64,000 bases of DNA. Source: Trichocoleus desertorum NBK24 (GTDB lineage Bacteria; Cyanobacteriota; Cyanobacteriia; FACHB-46). The position numbers and the translations under genes are program-made. Below are positions 54,077 through 63,133 of the stretch, in pieces; the stretch's first letter is position 1, and the number at the start of each line of letters is the position of its first letter. The notes below the pieces were generated by a model that had not been told where the DNA came from, made no database searches, and worked only from the letters and a program-made list of their open reading frames with translations. Location of the stretch: contig NZ_CP116619.1 in the NCBI RefSeq assembly GCF_030409055.1, positions 1,211,628-1,275,627 of the forward strand, given 5' to 3'.

Positions 54077-55456
54077 TCACTGACGCTCCAACCCCAACCA
54101 GCTCTTAATTTCCTGGGCAATCCAGACACATTCCACAGAACTTAGACCTAGACCAAAAGAATAACGCTCAGTTTGGGTTTGAATACTGATAATTTCTTTG
54201 GCTCTAGAGTGTGTTTCGCCGAAGCTGGCAGACTCCTCAATTTGCAACAAACTTTGAAACACATCTTTAATCTCTGAGCTAGCACCTTTGCGTTGACGAA
54301 TGCAACGATTAAATAACAACTTCTGGATCAAAAAGTCCTGTTTATTAATCTCAATTCGTTCATACCCAAAGTTAGCCTCTAAAAACTGGAAACCCACAGA
54401 GTAAGCTATGATTACTATCACAACTATCCAGCCAAAGCCTAACCCTCCCACAAGGCCGAAGGCGCTCACCGCATACGCATAGAGGCTGAAACAAACGAGC
54501 CCGATTACAATGGCTACTCTTAGCCAGTCGTCTAATTTCTCCGATGGGCTGCGTTGAGTTGGAGAAAGTTCAATGAGCAGTTGTTCGCGAGACTTGCGAA
54601 GCTTGACACGAGTATGAGTAGGCGGGCTAATCTTGCGGCTCCCAGTCTTAGATAGATGGCCTGATTTGAGCGCATCCAAGGCTTGCTGAGCTTGGCTAAA
54701 GCGCCGCTTGAGAGATGGTTCTATAAGTTCTTCAATCCAAGTCAGTAAGCGATCGCTGGCATTGGTGCGATCGCGGAACTCAATTGTCAGATCAGACTGA
54801 GGTAAGTCAGCAGGAGCCACACCAGTTAATAGATGAACCAGAGTTGCGCCTAAAGCATACAAGTCTGAGGCAGGGACAGTGCGACCGCCAAACTGCTCCA
54901 TTGGGGCATAGCCATAGGTGCCAACTACTGTAAATGTGGCTCCCTCGGCTGCTGCTCTATCTTGCACAGCCCCAAAGTCAACTAAGTAAATATTTTGGTC
55001 TTCACCCCAAATTAAGTTGCTGGGCTTGATGTCGCGGTGGAGAACCGGAGGGTTGAGTTTGTGCAGGTGAATTAGAATTTGTAAAACTGAAACCGCGATT
55101 TTGCGAACTTCGGTTTCGGTAAATTTTTTGCCTTGCGTTAAGAGATCCTTGAGCGAGTCACCCGGAATGTAGCTCTGAACCAACCCAAACCAAAGGGTGC
55201 GGTCATCAATGGAAAAAGAATCTCGGTACTTGGGGATGCGGGGGTGATTGAGTTGCTTCAGAACTTGGGCTTCGCGCTCAAACAGCTTCAAGTCATCCCA
55301 CTGCACATCCCCGCCAAAAGTAAGGAGCTTGATAATCACAGGCTCTGGAGGCGCTACTTGTAAATCCTCAGCCAGCCAGGTTTGCCGTCCTGCATTCTGC
55401 CCCAATTTTCGTTTGAGTTGGTAGCGCTCCTGAAGTACCTGCTCTGCTTGCAACAT
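54077..55456 (-). CDS. Membrane-anchored serine/threonine protein kinase (copy 2)
   Basis: A 459-residue paralogue of the kinase at 51969-53309 with the same layout: kinase core (VIIKLLTFGG, catalytic VLHRDIKPSNLIWGE, DFGAVQDRAAAEG, YGYAPMEQFGG), two transmembrane segments (about 320-365) and the shared C-terminal domain ending YSFGLGLSSVECVWIAQEIKSWLGL. All catalytic residues are intact in both copies. The two kinases flank the VWA gene, both reading away from plmA and toward the AddB-like gene. Whether the VWA protein is substrate or scaffold cannot be told from sequence. Confidence 0.9.
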   Translation of the reverse strand: MLQAEQVLQERYQLKRKLGQNAGRQTWLAEDLQVAPPEPVIIKLLTFGGDVQWDDLKLFEREAQVLKQLNHPRIPKYRDSFSIDDRTLWFGLVQSYIPGDSLKDLLTQGKKFTETEVRKIAVSVLQILIHLHKLNPPVLHRDIKPSNLIWGEDQNIYLVDFGAVQDRAAAEGATFTVVGTYGYAPMEQFGGRTVPASDLYALGATLVHLLTGVAPADLPQSDLTIEFRDRTNASDRLLTWIEELIEPSLKRRFSQAQQALDALKSGHLSKTGSRKISPPTHTRVKLRKSREQLLIELSPTQRSPSEKLDDWLRVAIVIGLVCFSLYAYAVSAFGLVGGLGFGWIVVIVIIAYSVGFQFLEANFGYERIEINKQDFLIQKLLFNRCIRQRKGASSEIKDVFQSLLQIEESASFGETHSRAKEIISIQTQTERYSFGLGLSSVECVWIAQEIKSWLGLERQ

Positions 55457-55541
55457 CGGATGACGCTTGTAAAGCTTGAGAAACTAGCATTTCCAATCTA
55501 GCCGCAGATCTGCTGAGTCCCTGAAATGTGAAGGTTTTGTA

Positions 55542-56294
55542 CTAGCCAGCAGCTTTCAAGGTGGTCTCAAACAGTTCTAGTACCTTCTGCCAAGCGTCTT
55601 GAGCGGCCTCTGCGTTGTAGCTCGCTCGCTGATCGCAGAAGAAGCCGTGGTCAGCCTCAGGGTAGCGGAAGACTTGGTGAGGAATTTGATGCAACTTGAG
55701 AGCGGCTTCGATCTTTTGCACTTGCTCTGGCGGAATGCTGGCATCTTGGTCGCCAAAGAAAGCGTACAGACTCCCTTGAATCTCACCCGTGCGGCTGACT
55801 GTCGGCAGGCTACCCCCTGGAGTCATCGTGGCAATGCCAGCGCCGTAGAAAGAAGCAGTGGCTTTAATATCGGGTAAAGTAGCGGCGAGGTAAGCCACAT
55901 GACCACCGAAGCAGAAACCAATACAACCAATGTGATCGCCTAGCACATTAGGCAAGCTCTTCAGATAGTTAATCGCAGCTTGAATATCCCCCAATAGCTC
56001 ACTGGCTTTGGTTTTGTCCTTGTACTCTCTGCCTACTTGAATGTCTTCTGGCGTGTAGCCCGTTTCAAATCCTGGTGCTTGGCGCTGGTACAAAGCGGGG
56101 GCGATCGCGACATATCCTTGTTTTGCAAGCCGCTCAGTCACATCGCGGATATGCGAGTTTACGCCAAAAATTTCTTGCACCACGACAATGCCAGGAAACG
56201 GCCCGGTAGCAGCGGGCTGAGCTAGATAAGCTGCGATCGCTAAGTCACCACTGGAAATCTCGACCTGTTGAGTTTGAATTTCTTGCTCTGCCAT
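55542..56294 (-). CDS. Dienelactone hydrolase family protein
   Basis: A 250-residue alpha/beta hydrolase of the dienelactone hydrolase type, with a cysteine nucleophile in IGCIGFCFGGHVAYLAA (about 122), Asp in YAFFGDQDASIPPEQ (about 170) and His in YPEADHGFFCDQR (about 205). It may hydrolyse lactones or other esters; in cyanobacteria the substrate is unknown. The frame opens at 56327 but the ATG at 56294 (MAEQEIQTQQVEI) matches the family start. It lies 85 bases upstream of the second kinase on the same strand, and divergent from plmA. Confidence 0.88.
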   Translation of the reverse strand: MAEQEIQTQQVEISSGDLAIAAYLAQPAATGPFPGIVVVQEIFGVNSHIRDVTERLAKQGYVAIAPALYQRQAPGFETGYTPEDIQVGREYKDKTKASELLGDIQAAINYLKSLPNVLGDHIGCIGFCFGGHVAYLAATLPDIKATASFYGAGIATMTPGGSLPTVSRTGEIQGSLYAFFGDQDASIPPEQVQKIEAALKLHQIPHQVFRYPEADHGFFCDQRASYNAEAAQDAWQKVLELFETTLKAAG

Positions 56295-56606
56295 ATCCCG
56301 TTTAAGTTGAGTGAAGTCGCCCTTCAAATTCTAGAGGAAGAAATTTAGTAGAGACATTTCTTATGGGTGCCTCAGCTGGGCTGTTCATGCCATCGGGTGA
56401 ACCAATCTAGGGAAGCACTGACAGGCGATCGCCCTGCATACTGGAGTGGTTTTGTTCCTACTGGCAGACAAAACACTTTTTTAATAAAAATTACGACCTA
56501 GAGCTGAATAACCTTCGATAATCAAGAACAGCACCGAGTCACACTCATATCCCCTACTGGTTAGTCTATTGTTAGTTTCTGTATCGGGGCTTCTGGAGGC
56601 TTTGGC
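56295..56606. promoter_or_regulatory. Divergent region between the dienelactone hydrolase gene and plmA
   Basis: 312 bases holding both promoters and a strong plus-strand intrinsic terminator (listed separately) that lies about 125 bases before the plmA start. One HIP1-like GGCGATCGCC at about 56423. The terminator suggests a leader RNA or attenuator for plmA. Confidence 0.45.
56445..56482 (+). terminator. Orphan intrinsic terminator upstream of plmA
   Basis: AGTGGTTTTGT (56445-56455) pairs with ACAAAACACT (56468-56477) with one bulged G, and a run of six T residues follows (56477-56482). It faces plmA, with no plus-strand gene upstream within 2.4 kb. It could end a short RNA or attenuate plmA. 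Confidence 0.7.
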
Positions 56607-57590
56607 ATGATCCAGTTTCATATTCAACCGGATAGTGAAATTCCGGCGTCAACCCAACTCTTCAACCAAATTCGCTTCGCGATCGCCTCGCGACAGTTTC
56701 CACCAGGGCACCGTTTGCCGAGTACCCGCCAGCTCGCCATGCAGACTGGATTGCATCGCAACACGATCAGCAAAGTCTATCGCCAACTAGAAGAAGCGGG
56801 ATTTGTGGAGTCTATTGCTGGCTCTGGCATCTACGTGCGAATTCAAGGAGATGAGGGATCTTCCAAACAGCGATCGCCCCTGTTAGAGCAGTATCCGCAA
56901 GCCCATAAGTTGATTCGGCAAAACTTAGACGAATTGCTGAAGCAAGGCAGTTCTTTGAATGAAGCGCGAGAGCTGTTTTTAGCTGAAGTCGATTGGCGGT
57001 TGCGTTGCAGTGCCCGTGTTTTGGTCACGGCTCCCACTCAAGATATTGGGGCAGGAGAACTGATGGTGCGCCAGCTAGAACAAGAACTTCAAATGCCTGT
57101 GCAACTAGTGCCGATGGAGGAGCTAGAATCAACTCTGGCTCAAACTCGCTCCGGAACGGTCGTGACTAGCCGCTACTTTATTGGCGACGCAGAGGCGATC
57201 GCGGCTCCCAAATCAGTCCGGGTCATTCCCGTTGACATCTACGACTACGCCCAAGAAATTCAAGTCATTCAGAAGCTGTCGAAGGATAGTTGCCTAGGTT
57301 TAATCAGCCTCAGTTCTGGGATTATCCGCGCGGCTGAAGTGATTATTCACAGCCTACGAGGAGATGATGTGCTAGTAATGACTTCGCAACTCGAAGACAC
57401 CTACAAGCTCAATGCGATCGTGCGGAGTGCCCAAATCATCATCAGTGATCAAGCTAGCTTTGCCATCGTGAAAGCGACAATAGCAGCGGCTAGAGAGGAT
57501 ATTATTCGTCCCCCTCAAGTGATCTGTTGTGAAAATTACATCAATACCAAATCCATTAATTTACTCAAACGAGAATTGGGCTTGGAATAG
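56607..57590 (+). CDS. plmA: GntR-family transcriptional regulator PlmA
   Basis: PlmA is a cyanobacterial GntR-type regulator first linked to plasmid maintenance in Anabaena and later shown to form a complex with PII and PipX in Synechococcus. The 327-residue protein begins IQFHIQPDSEIPASTQLFNQIRFAI, with the GntR helix-turn-helix RLPSTRQLAMQTGLHRNTISKVYRQLEEAGFV (about 35-70), then a helical linker and a C-terminal effector or dimer domain (IGAGELMVRQLEQELQMPVQLV, PVDIYDYAQEIQVIQKL). The window also carries pipX, its partner's binding protein, at 27 kb. Transcribed singly. Confidence 0.9.
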   Translation: MIQFHIQPDSEIPASTQLFNQIRFAIASRQFPPGHRLPSTRQLAMQTGLHRNTISKVYRQLEEAGFVESIAGSGIYVRIQGDEGSSKQRSPLLEQYPQAHKLIRQNLDELLKQGSSLNEARELFLAEVDWRLRCSARVLVTAPTQDIGAGELMVRQLEQELQMPVQLVPMEELESTLAQTRSGTVVTSRYFIGDAEAIAAPKSVRVIPVDIYDYAQEIQVIQKLSKDSCLGLISLSSGIIRAAEVIIHSLRGDDVLVMTSQLEDTYKLNAIVRSAQIIISDQASFAIVKATIAAAREDIIRPPQVICCENYINTKSINLLKRELGLE

Positions 57591-57814
57591 TTCATCTTAA
57601 AAATTTATTGGTATTTCTAGCTGGAGAGGGAAGACATTTTTTAGTAACAATTAAGGCGATCGCGATTTGAACGCTAAAAGGTGACTCTTTATGTAACATT
57701 AAAGTGAATGCTTTGTAACAAGACATTGCATCCTTTTGCGAAAGATTGAGAAGTTGTCCAAAAATTGAACCGCGAATTAACTTAAGAATTTAAAGGAATC
57801 TCTAGAGAGACATC

Positions 57815-58126
57815 ATGAATAACATACAGAAATATCGTTTTGTCTGTACTCTGACCTTTGGGGATATTTACGGTCAAATTATTGTTTGGTTAATTGTAAT
57901 TTTCTTGAGTTTGGCAGCAGCACTCGCTTTGATGGGGGCCAGTCGTCCGGTTTATGCCTTAGCCACCGTCGGTTTAATTTTGGTGTTGTCCCTGCCATTC
58001 TTGTTGTTTGCCTTCGTTACGACGCTGTTTAACCATATTGAAGTTACTGCTACAGATACAGCGAGCAAACCCCAAACCGCTCCCAACAACATCCCCGCTC
58101 AGAGACCCGCTCAGGCCGCTAGCTAA
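57815..58126 (+). CDS. Small membrane protein of unknown function
   Basis: A 103-residue protein with two hydrophobic segments (about 17-45 and 48-73) separated by GASRPVYALA, and a Pro/Ala-rich soluble tail (TASKPQTAPNNIPAQRPAQAA). The charged N-terminus and hairpin topology indicate an inner or thylakoid membrane protein. No recognised domain. It has its own promoter region (225 bases) and an intrinsic terminator at 58175-58208, so it forms a single-gene unit. Confidence 0.7.
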   Translation: MNNIQKYRFVCTLTFGDIYGQIIVWLIVIFLSLAAALALMGASRPVYALATVGLILVLSLPFLLFAFVTTLFNHIEVTATDTASKPQTAPNNIPAQRPAQAAS

Positions 58127-58174
58127 GTTAGTTTAGTTTTTCAATCTCATAGGAGCCATAGGAGCTTGCGCCAG

Positions 58175-58208
58175 CATCACACTCTTACAAAGCGTGTGAT
58201 GTTTTGTT
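58175..58208 (+). terminator. Intrinsic terminator after the small membrane protein gene
   Basis: CATCACAC (58175-58182) pairs with GTGTGATG (58194-58201) across an 11-base loop, followed by TTTTGTTGT. It ends the unit of the small membrane protein and overlaps the false upstream start of the next frame. Confidence 0.85.
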
Positions 58209-58323
58209 GTGTCTACCTATGCTCGCTCAATCAAAGATTTCTAAAGAAGTTCTTGCCCATTGGGTCGGAAACTTTGAGTTGCGTCACCATAGTAGAACAA
58301 GCGTTTTCCAGACTGGTTCGAGC

Positions 58324-60051
58324 ATGATTGACCATGATGTGATTATTGTTGGGGGCGGTTTGGCGGGCTGTCGAGCTGCCTTGGAAATGATCCGCACTGA
58401 CCCCAATCTCAGTGTGGCTCTGGTCGCCAAGACCCATCCAATCCGTTCTCACTCGGTAGCGGCGCAAGGTGGCATTGCCGCCACACTCAAAAACGTGGAC
58501 AGCAACGACACTTGGGAAGCCCACGCTTTTGACACCGTGAAGGGTTCCGACTATCTAGCGGATCAGGATGCAGTCGAAATCTTGACCAAAGAAGCACCAG
58601 GAGTGGTGATTGACCTAGAACACATGGGAGTGTTGTTCTCCCGCCTGCCGGATGGTCGGATTGCTCAGCGAGCCTTTGGCGGGCATTCTCATAACCGTAC
58701 TTGCTACGCAGCAGACAAAACGGGCCATGCGATTTTGCATGAACTGGTGACTAATTTGATGCGCTACGGCGTTCACCTTTACGAAGAATGGTATGTCACG
58801 CGCCTGATTCTGGAAGAGGGGCAGGCTAAAGGTGTGGTGATGTACCGCATCCAGGATGGGCAACTGGAAGTGATGCGGGCCAAGGCTGTGATGTTCGCCA
58901 CCGGGGGCTATGGCCGCGTTTATAACACCACCTCAAATGATTTTGCTTCTACTGGCGATGGCTTGGCGATGACAGCGATCGCGGGTCTGCCCTTAGAGGA
59001 CATGGAGTTTGTCCAATTTCATCCCACGGGGTTGTATCCAGTAGGCGTGTTGATCTCAGAAGCCGTCCGAGGAGAAGGGGCTTACTTGATCAACAGTGAA
59101 GGCGAGCGGTTTATGGCTAACTATGCGCCGAGCCGTATGGAACTAGCCCCACGGGATATCACCTCACGGGCGATCGCGCGCGAGATTCAAGCAGGGCGAG
59201 GCATTCATCGCGATGGCAGTGCAGGTGGGTCTTTCGTCTATCTTGACCTACGCCATATGGGTCAAGAAAAAATCATGAGCCGCATTCCCTTCTGTTGGGA
59301 AGAAGCGCATCGTCTGATCGGCATTGACGCGGTGCATCAGCCTATGCCTGTGCGACCAACCATTCACTATTCAATGGGTGGCATTCCCGTCAATACAGAC
59401 GGTCAAGTGCGAAGCAGTGCTGAGGGCTTGGTTGAGAACTTCTTTGCGGCAGGAGAAACCGCTTGCGTCTCAGTGCATGGAGCCAACCGCTTAGGCAGTA
59501 ATTCGCTGCTGGAGTGTGTGGTCTTTGGGCGCAAAACCGGAGCCACGATCGCGCAGTATGTACAAAACCGGAAGCTGCCCGATGTAGATGAGTCACGTTA
59601 CCTCACTGACACCCAGAATCAAATTCAGTCTTTGCTCGATCAACCCGGTGAGTACCGCATCGATCAAATTCGGCAAGCTTTCCAAGACTGCATGACCGAT
59701 TACTGTGGGGTATTTCGTACCGAAGCCAGAATGCGCGAGGGGCTGGAAAAAGTGCGATCGCTGCAACAACAGTATGGACAAATCTACTTGGATGACAAAG
59801 GTAAGCTCTGGAACACCGAAATTCTGGAAGCTCTAGAACTCCGCAGTGTCATGACGGTAGGAGAAATGATCATCACGTCCGCTCTATGGCGGCAAGAAAG
59901 CCGAGGGGCACACTCCCGAGAAGATTATCCTGAACGAGATGATGACAACTTCCTAAAGCACACGCTGTCCTACTACTCCCCAGCGGGGATAGATGTCCGC
60001 GATCGCCCCGTCACCATCACCATGTTCCAACCCAAAGAGCGTAAGTATTAA
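58324..60051 (+). CDS. sdhA: Succinate dehydrogenase/fumarate reductase flavoprotein subunit
   Basis: SdhA oxidises succinate and passes electrons toward the quinone pool in thylakoid respiration. The 575-residue protein starts [20 protein letters not shown], has the covalent FAD His in [18 protein letters not shown], the substrate-binding [25 protein letters not shown] and [13 protein letters not shown]-like segments, and the catalytic Arg region [10 protein letters not shown]...[26 protein letters not shown]. The C-terminal FAD-oxidoreductase domain is complete. The frame opens at 58204, but that start lies in the preceding terminator, and 58324 gives the standard N-terminus. The iron-sulfur subunit is not nearby, as is usual in cyanobacteria. 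Confidence 0.93.
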   Translation: MIDHDVIIVGGGLAGCRAALEMIRTDPNLSVALVAKTHPIRSHSVAAQGGIAATLKNVDSNDTWEAHAFDTVKGSDYLADQDAVEILTKEAPGVVIDLEHMGVLFSRLPDGRIAQRAFGGHSHNRTCYAADKTGHAILHELVTNLMRYGVHLYEEWYVTRLILEEGQAKGVVMYRIQDGQLEVMRAKAVMFATGGYGRVYNTTSNDFASTGDGLAMTAIAGLPLEDMEFVQFHPTGLYPVGVLISEAVRGEGAYLINSEGERFMANYAPSRMELAPRDITSRAIAREIQAGRGIHRDGSAGGSFVYLDLRHMGQEKIMSRIPFCWEEAHRLIGIDAVHQPMPVRPTIHYSMGGIPVNTDGQVRSSAEGLVENFFAAGETACVSVHGANRLGSNSLLECVVFGRKTGATIAQYVQNRKLPDVDESRYLTDTQNQIQSLLDQPGEYRIDQIRQAFQDCMTDYCGVFRTEARMREGLEKVRSLQQQYGQIYLDDKGKLWNTEILEALELRSVMTVGEMIITSALWRQESRGAHSREDYPERDDDNFLKHTLSYYSPAGIDVRDRPVTITMFQPKERKY

Positions 60052-60076
60052 AGCGTAAATGTTGAAACAGACCAAT

Positions 60077-63000
60077 TTATGGCTGGGGTTGCAGCTTGGC
60101 TAGTGCTACCCAGTCTTTGATTGCTGCTTCAGTCCACATCCAGTTTTTGCTTAAAGCCTCCGGTTGAAACGCCACGGGATTCTCGGTCATCACTTTTTGA
60201 TACAGCTTTGCGGCCTCATTCTGGAGGCTGGCTCGCTGTTCAGCAGGCTGGTTTTGGGCTGACTTGGCAATCACTAGAGCTAAGCCAGCGTAAGCCATGA
60301 GATTCTCTTGCTTGACTGGCTGTGCAGTGGTCGTTGCCCCTGGACTAGCTACCGTGGCTGGCGTCGCGATTTCAGCTTCCGACGCTGGTGCGGTCGTTTC
60401 CTCTTGTAAATAGAGCGCTTGGAACCAAGCTCGGTTAGCTCGCTCCCAATTTCCTTCACCGTAATAGGCAAAGCCTAGCGCGTTTTGATAAAGCGCCAGA
60501 GTTGGGGCATCGGGCTGCTCTGCTTCGGCTTGTTGACGCACCGCAGTCTCCCAGTAGCGGCGAGCATCATCCACGCTATAGTCTTGGTTGCCCGTTTGCA
60601 TGGATTGCCAGGCGAGACGACCGCGCAGAAAACTCACGGCTGGATCATCAATCACCGTGTTAGGAACAGCAGCCAGAGCTGCACTGGCTTGGGGTAAGGC
60701 TCCGCGATCGAGCAATTCGGCGATCGCTTGTTGGCCCGCTACAAGTTGCTTCCGGCTGAGGTATTCGATCGCAGCCGCTGTCACTGTAGCCGTATTCGTT
60801 GTTTTTAGGTCTAGGGTGGTTTGGTTGGTTTGCGGGTCAATGGCAAAGGAAGTGCTGACGCTATTGGGCGTCGATTCGGGTAGGGCTGGAATCGAGATTT
60901 GCGGACTCCGATTTTTCTGGAACTCCCAAAAACCAAGTAAAGCGATCGCCGTAACTCCTGCTGCCGCTAAGATCAGCCACAATTTAGAGCGTCTACGAAG
61001 TTGCTGCCACCAACCACCCCAGCGGCTAGGATTGCGACCAGGATATTCAGGTTGCAACGCTGGGTTCCTCCCTACGCTTGAGTTCATTCCTCCAGGCAAT
61101 GCTGACAAACTCAACGCTTGTTGATACGCTGTTTTGGCTTCTGCGGCCTTGCCTTGCTTGTACAGCGCCAACGCTAAGTTGCTATAAACCTCAGCCAAGC
61201 TGGGGTTAATTTTTAGGGCTGCTTGGTAAGCTGCGATCGCATCTGGAAAATTGCCTTGCTGATGAAGGGCTAAGCCTAACTGGTTGTAGGCATCCACATC
61301 ATTAGGATTAGATTGGATCGCTTTTCTGGCTGTAGCGATCGCGGTACTGGCATTGATCGGGGCAACCAGTTCTCGCTCCAAGTCAGAGAAAGCTTGGCTT
61401 AAACGAGGATCAAGTGCCGAATTAGCAACTGAGTTTGTCGTCGGTGTTTGAGGGGGAGGTGTCGGCTGAAGAAGAGTAGGCTGAGGTCTTGAGGACTTTG
61501 GCAAATCCAAAGCAGGCGAGGTAGGCGATCGCTGAGGTTCTCCTAGGAAATGCTCATTAGGATCAGGCCGAAAAGGTTCCTCGCATTCCAACTCTCCAAG
61601 CAACTCGGCCACAATTGCCGAGTCAGCTTCAACTCCAAAATCATCCTCAAACTCTAAGTCATCTAAATCACTGAAATCTTCGTCGCCGTAGTCATAGGGA
61701 TCATTTTCTAAATCCTCATCTAAGCTGTTGATCGAGAATTTTGCTCCGGAAAACGCCTCTTCGTCATTGGGGTCAGACAGAGAGGTTTCAGGTAATCGAC
61801 TAGCTGTGCGATCGCTAGGACTCCGCCAGCGGGCAGTCGCCATTTCTTGAGCAGCACTGTAGAGGTCTGGTACGGTTCCGGTAACTAGTTGCCCGTCAAA
61901 TTCAGGATGCAGATAGAGAATCGGCAAAGCCCAGTACAGTTGGTGAGAGCCATAGGCAGAGATCAACCCCTGACGCGCCCGACTCAAACTAAGGTCAACT
62001 GGATACCCCTGCTTGAGGTTGCGGTAGAACAGTCTGGTCAGAGTCAGCGCTACATCGTCGGGAATCCGCTCCGCCATCGCCAGTACACCAGGAATGCCCC
62101 GCCCTACCAGAGCTTCGGCTAAATTCTGTTCACCAATTTCATGCTCTAAATCGGAAGTAGCGGTATAGGCACTACGGCAAGAGTTAAACACCACCATGCG
62201 GATGCCGTTGTTGACCAACAGCCCAGCTAGATCATCTCCGCTCAGGACCTCGGTTAGCCCAGTTTTACCGTTTACTAAGTAGAGGTTGCCTCCTGCGGCT
62301 CCCAAGTTGCTGTGGCCAGCATAATGCAATACCTGGAACTGGCCTTGCTCTAAAGCTTGGGTTAATTGCTCGCGATCGGGTTGGTCGAGAATAGTGAGCT
62401 GAATTTCCGCCGTACCGCTGCCTGCTTCTGAGGTGCTTCCGTTACGGCTACGCAATTCTTCTTGGAGGTGTAGAGCTTCACGTTTCAGCTCCAATTGTTC
62501 CTGGTCAGTAGGAGCCGCGATCGCCATCAAAATTTTGAGGGGCTGTTGAGACTCAAAAACTAGTTCTCGGAGGGCTGTGGTTGTGCCAACCAAACCAGGA
62601 CTCGGTTGATAGCGAGAAAATAAAACATCTGTCCCAGTTGCGACGGGCCGAGAAGCTCCAGCCGCTCGATGCCGCTCCCCCGTGTGCAGTACTTCCCAAG
62701 GCAAACGGACTAGACGTGGACCCTTGAGACCAATTCTGAGCCGTAATACCTCTCGTCGATGCTGGGCAATGCCTTGCGCGGTCATCCAGCTATCACGAAT
62801 CGTCCCTTGGAACAGAGCATTGTAAAGCTGTTGTCCTAGAGCCACTAAATGCCGCGCTGGTTGACCTTGGCTGGGGTCATTATTACCCAAAACCAAGTCC
62901 AACTCGCGATCGCTAGGGTCACGCAGTTTATCTGCGGCAGGATGGGTTGCATCTCCCTGCAACAACCCCAACAGGGGATCGTTCATCAACTGGCGTGCCT

Positions 63001-63133
63001 GATTGAGCCAATCCTCAACATGCCAAATAACTTGTTCCTCTGCTAGGGGCACCCCTGGGGCCACCCGCTCCGTCCGAATCAAATACTCATCTTCCCCAAC
63101 TGGGGTAACAGAAAGATGAAATTCCTGCGTCAC
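60077..63133 (-). CDS. CHAT-domain caspase-like protease with TPR and membrane anchor
   Basis: A large 1018-residue protein. Residues about 1-430 carry a CHAT caspase-like domain with the catalytic pair His274 (LHYAGHSNLG) and Cys319 (VVFNSCRSAY). An acidic, Asp/Glu-rich linker (about 465-520) and a Pro/Thr-rich stretch follow, then TPR repeats (about 600-690; YNQLGLALHQQGNFPDAIAAYQAAL, EVYSNLALALYKQGKAAEAKTAYQQAL), one transmembrane segment (about 710-730) and a helical C-terminal region. Orientation suggests the CHAT part faces the cytoplasm. The frame opens at 63232; the GTG at 63133 (MTQEFHLSVTPVGEDEYLIR) matches the standard start and is preferred. No CRISPR or partner gene is near, so the target is unknown. 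Confidence 0.85.
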   Translation of the reverse strand: MTQEFHLSVTPVGEDEYLIRTERVAPGVPLAEEQVIWHVEDWLNQARQLMNDPLLGLLQGDATHPAADKLRDPSDRELDLVLGNNDPSQGQPARHLVALGQQLYNALFQGTIRDSWMTAQGIAQHRREVLRLRIGLKGPRLVRLPWEVLHTGERHRAAGASRPVATGTDVLFSRYQPSPGLVGTTTALRELVFESQQPLKILMAIAAPTDQEQLELKREALHLQEELRSRNGSTSEAGSGTAEIQLTILDQPDREQLTQALEQGQFQVLHYAGHSNLGAAGGNLYLVNGKTGLTEVLSGDDLAGLLVNNGIRMVVFNSCRSAYTATSDLEHEIGEQNLAEALVGRGIPGVLAMAERIPDDVALTLTRLFYRNLKQGYPVDLSLSRARQGLISAYGSHQLYWALPILYLHPEFDGQLVTGTVPDLYSAAQEMATARWRSPSDRTASRLPETSLSDPNDEEAFSGAKFSINSLDEDLENDPYDYGDEDFSDLDDLEFEDDFGVEADSAIVAELLGELECEEPFRPDPNEHFLGEPQRSPTSPALDLPKSSRPQPTLLQPTPPPQTPTTNSVANSALDPRLSQAFSDLERELVAPINASTAIATARKAIQSNPNDVDAYNQLGLALHQQGNFPDAIAAYQAALKINPSLAEVYSNLALALYKQGKAAEAKTAYQQALSLSALPGGMNSSVGRNPALQPEYPGRNPSRWGGWWQQLRRRSKLWLILAAAGVTAIALLGFWEFQKNRSPQISIPALPESTPNSVSTSFAIDPQTNQTTLDLKTTNTATVTAAAIEYLSRKQLVAGQQAIAELLDRGALPQASAALAAVPNTVIDDPAVSFLRGRLAWQSMQTGNQDYSVDDARRYWETAVRQQAEAEQPDAPTLALYQNALGFAYYGEGNWERANRAWFQALYLQEETTAPASEAEIATPATVASPGATTTAQPVKQENLMAYAGLALVIAKSAQNQPAEQRASLQNEAAKLYQKVMTENPVAFQPEALSKNWMWTEAAIKDWVALAKLQPQP

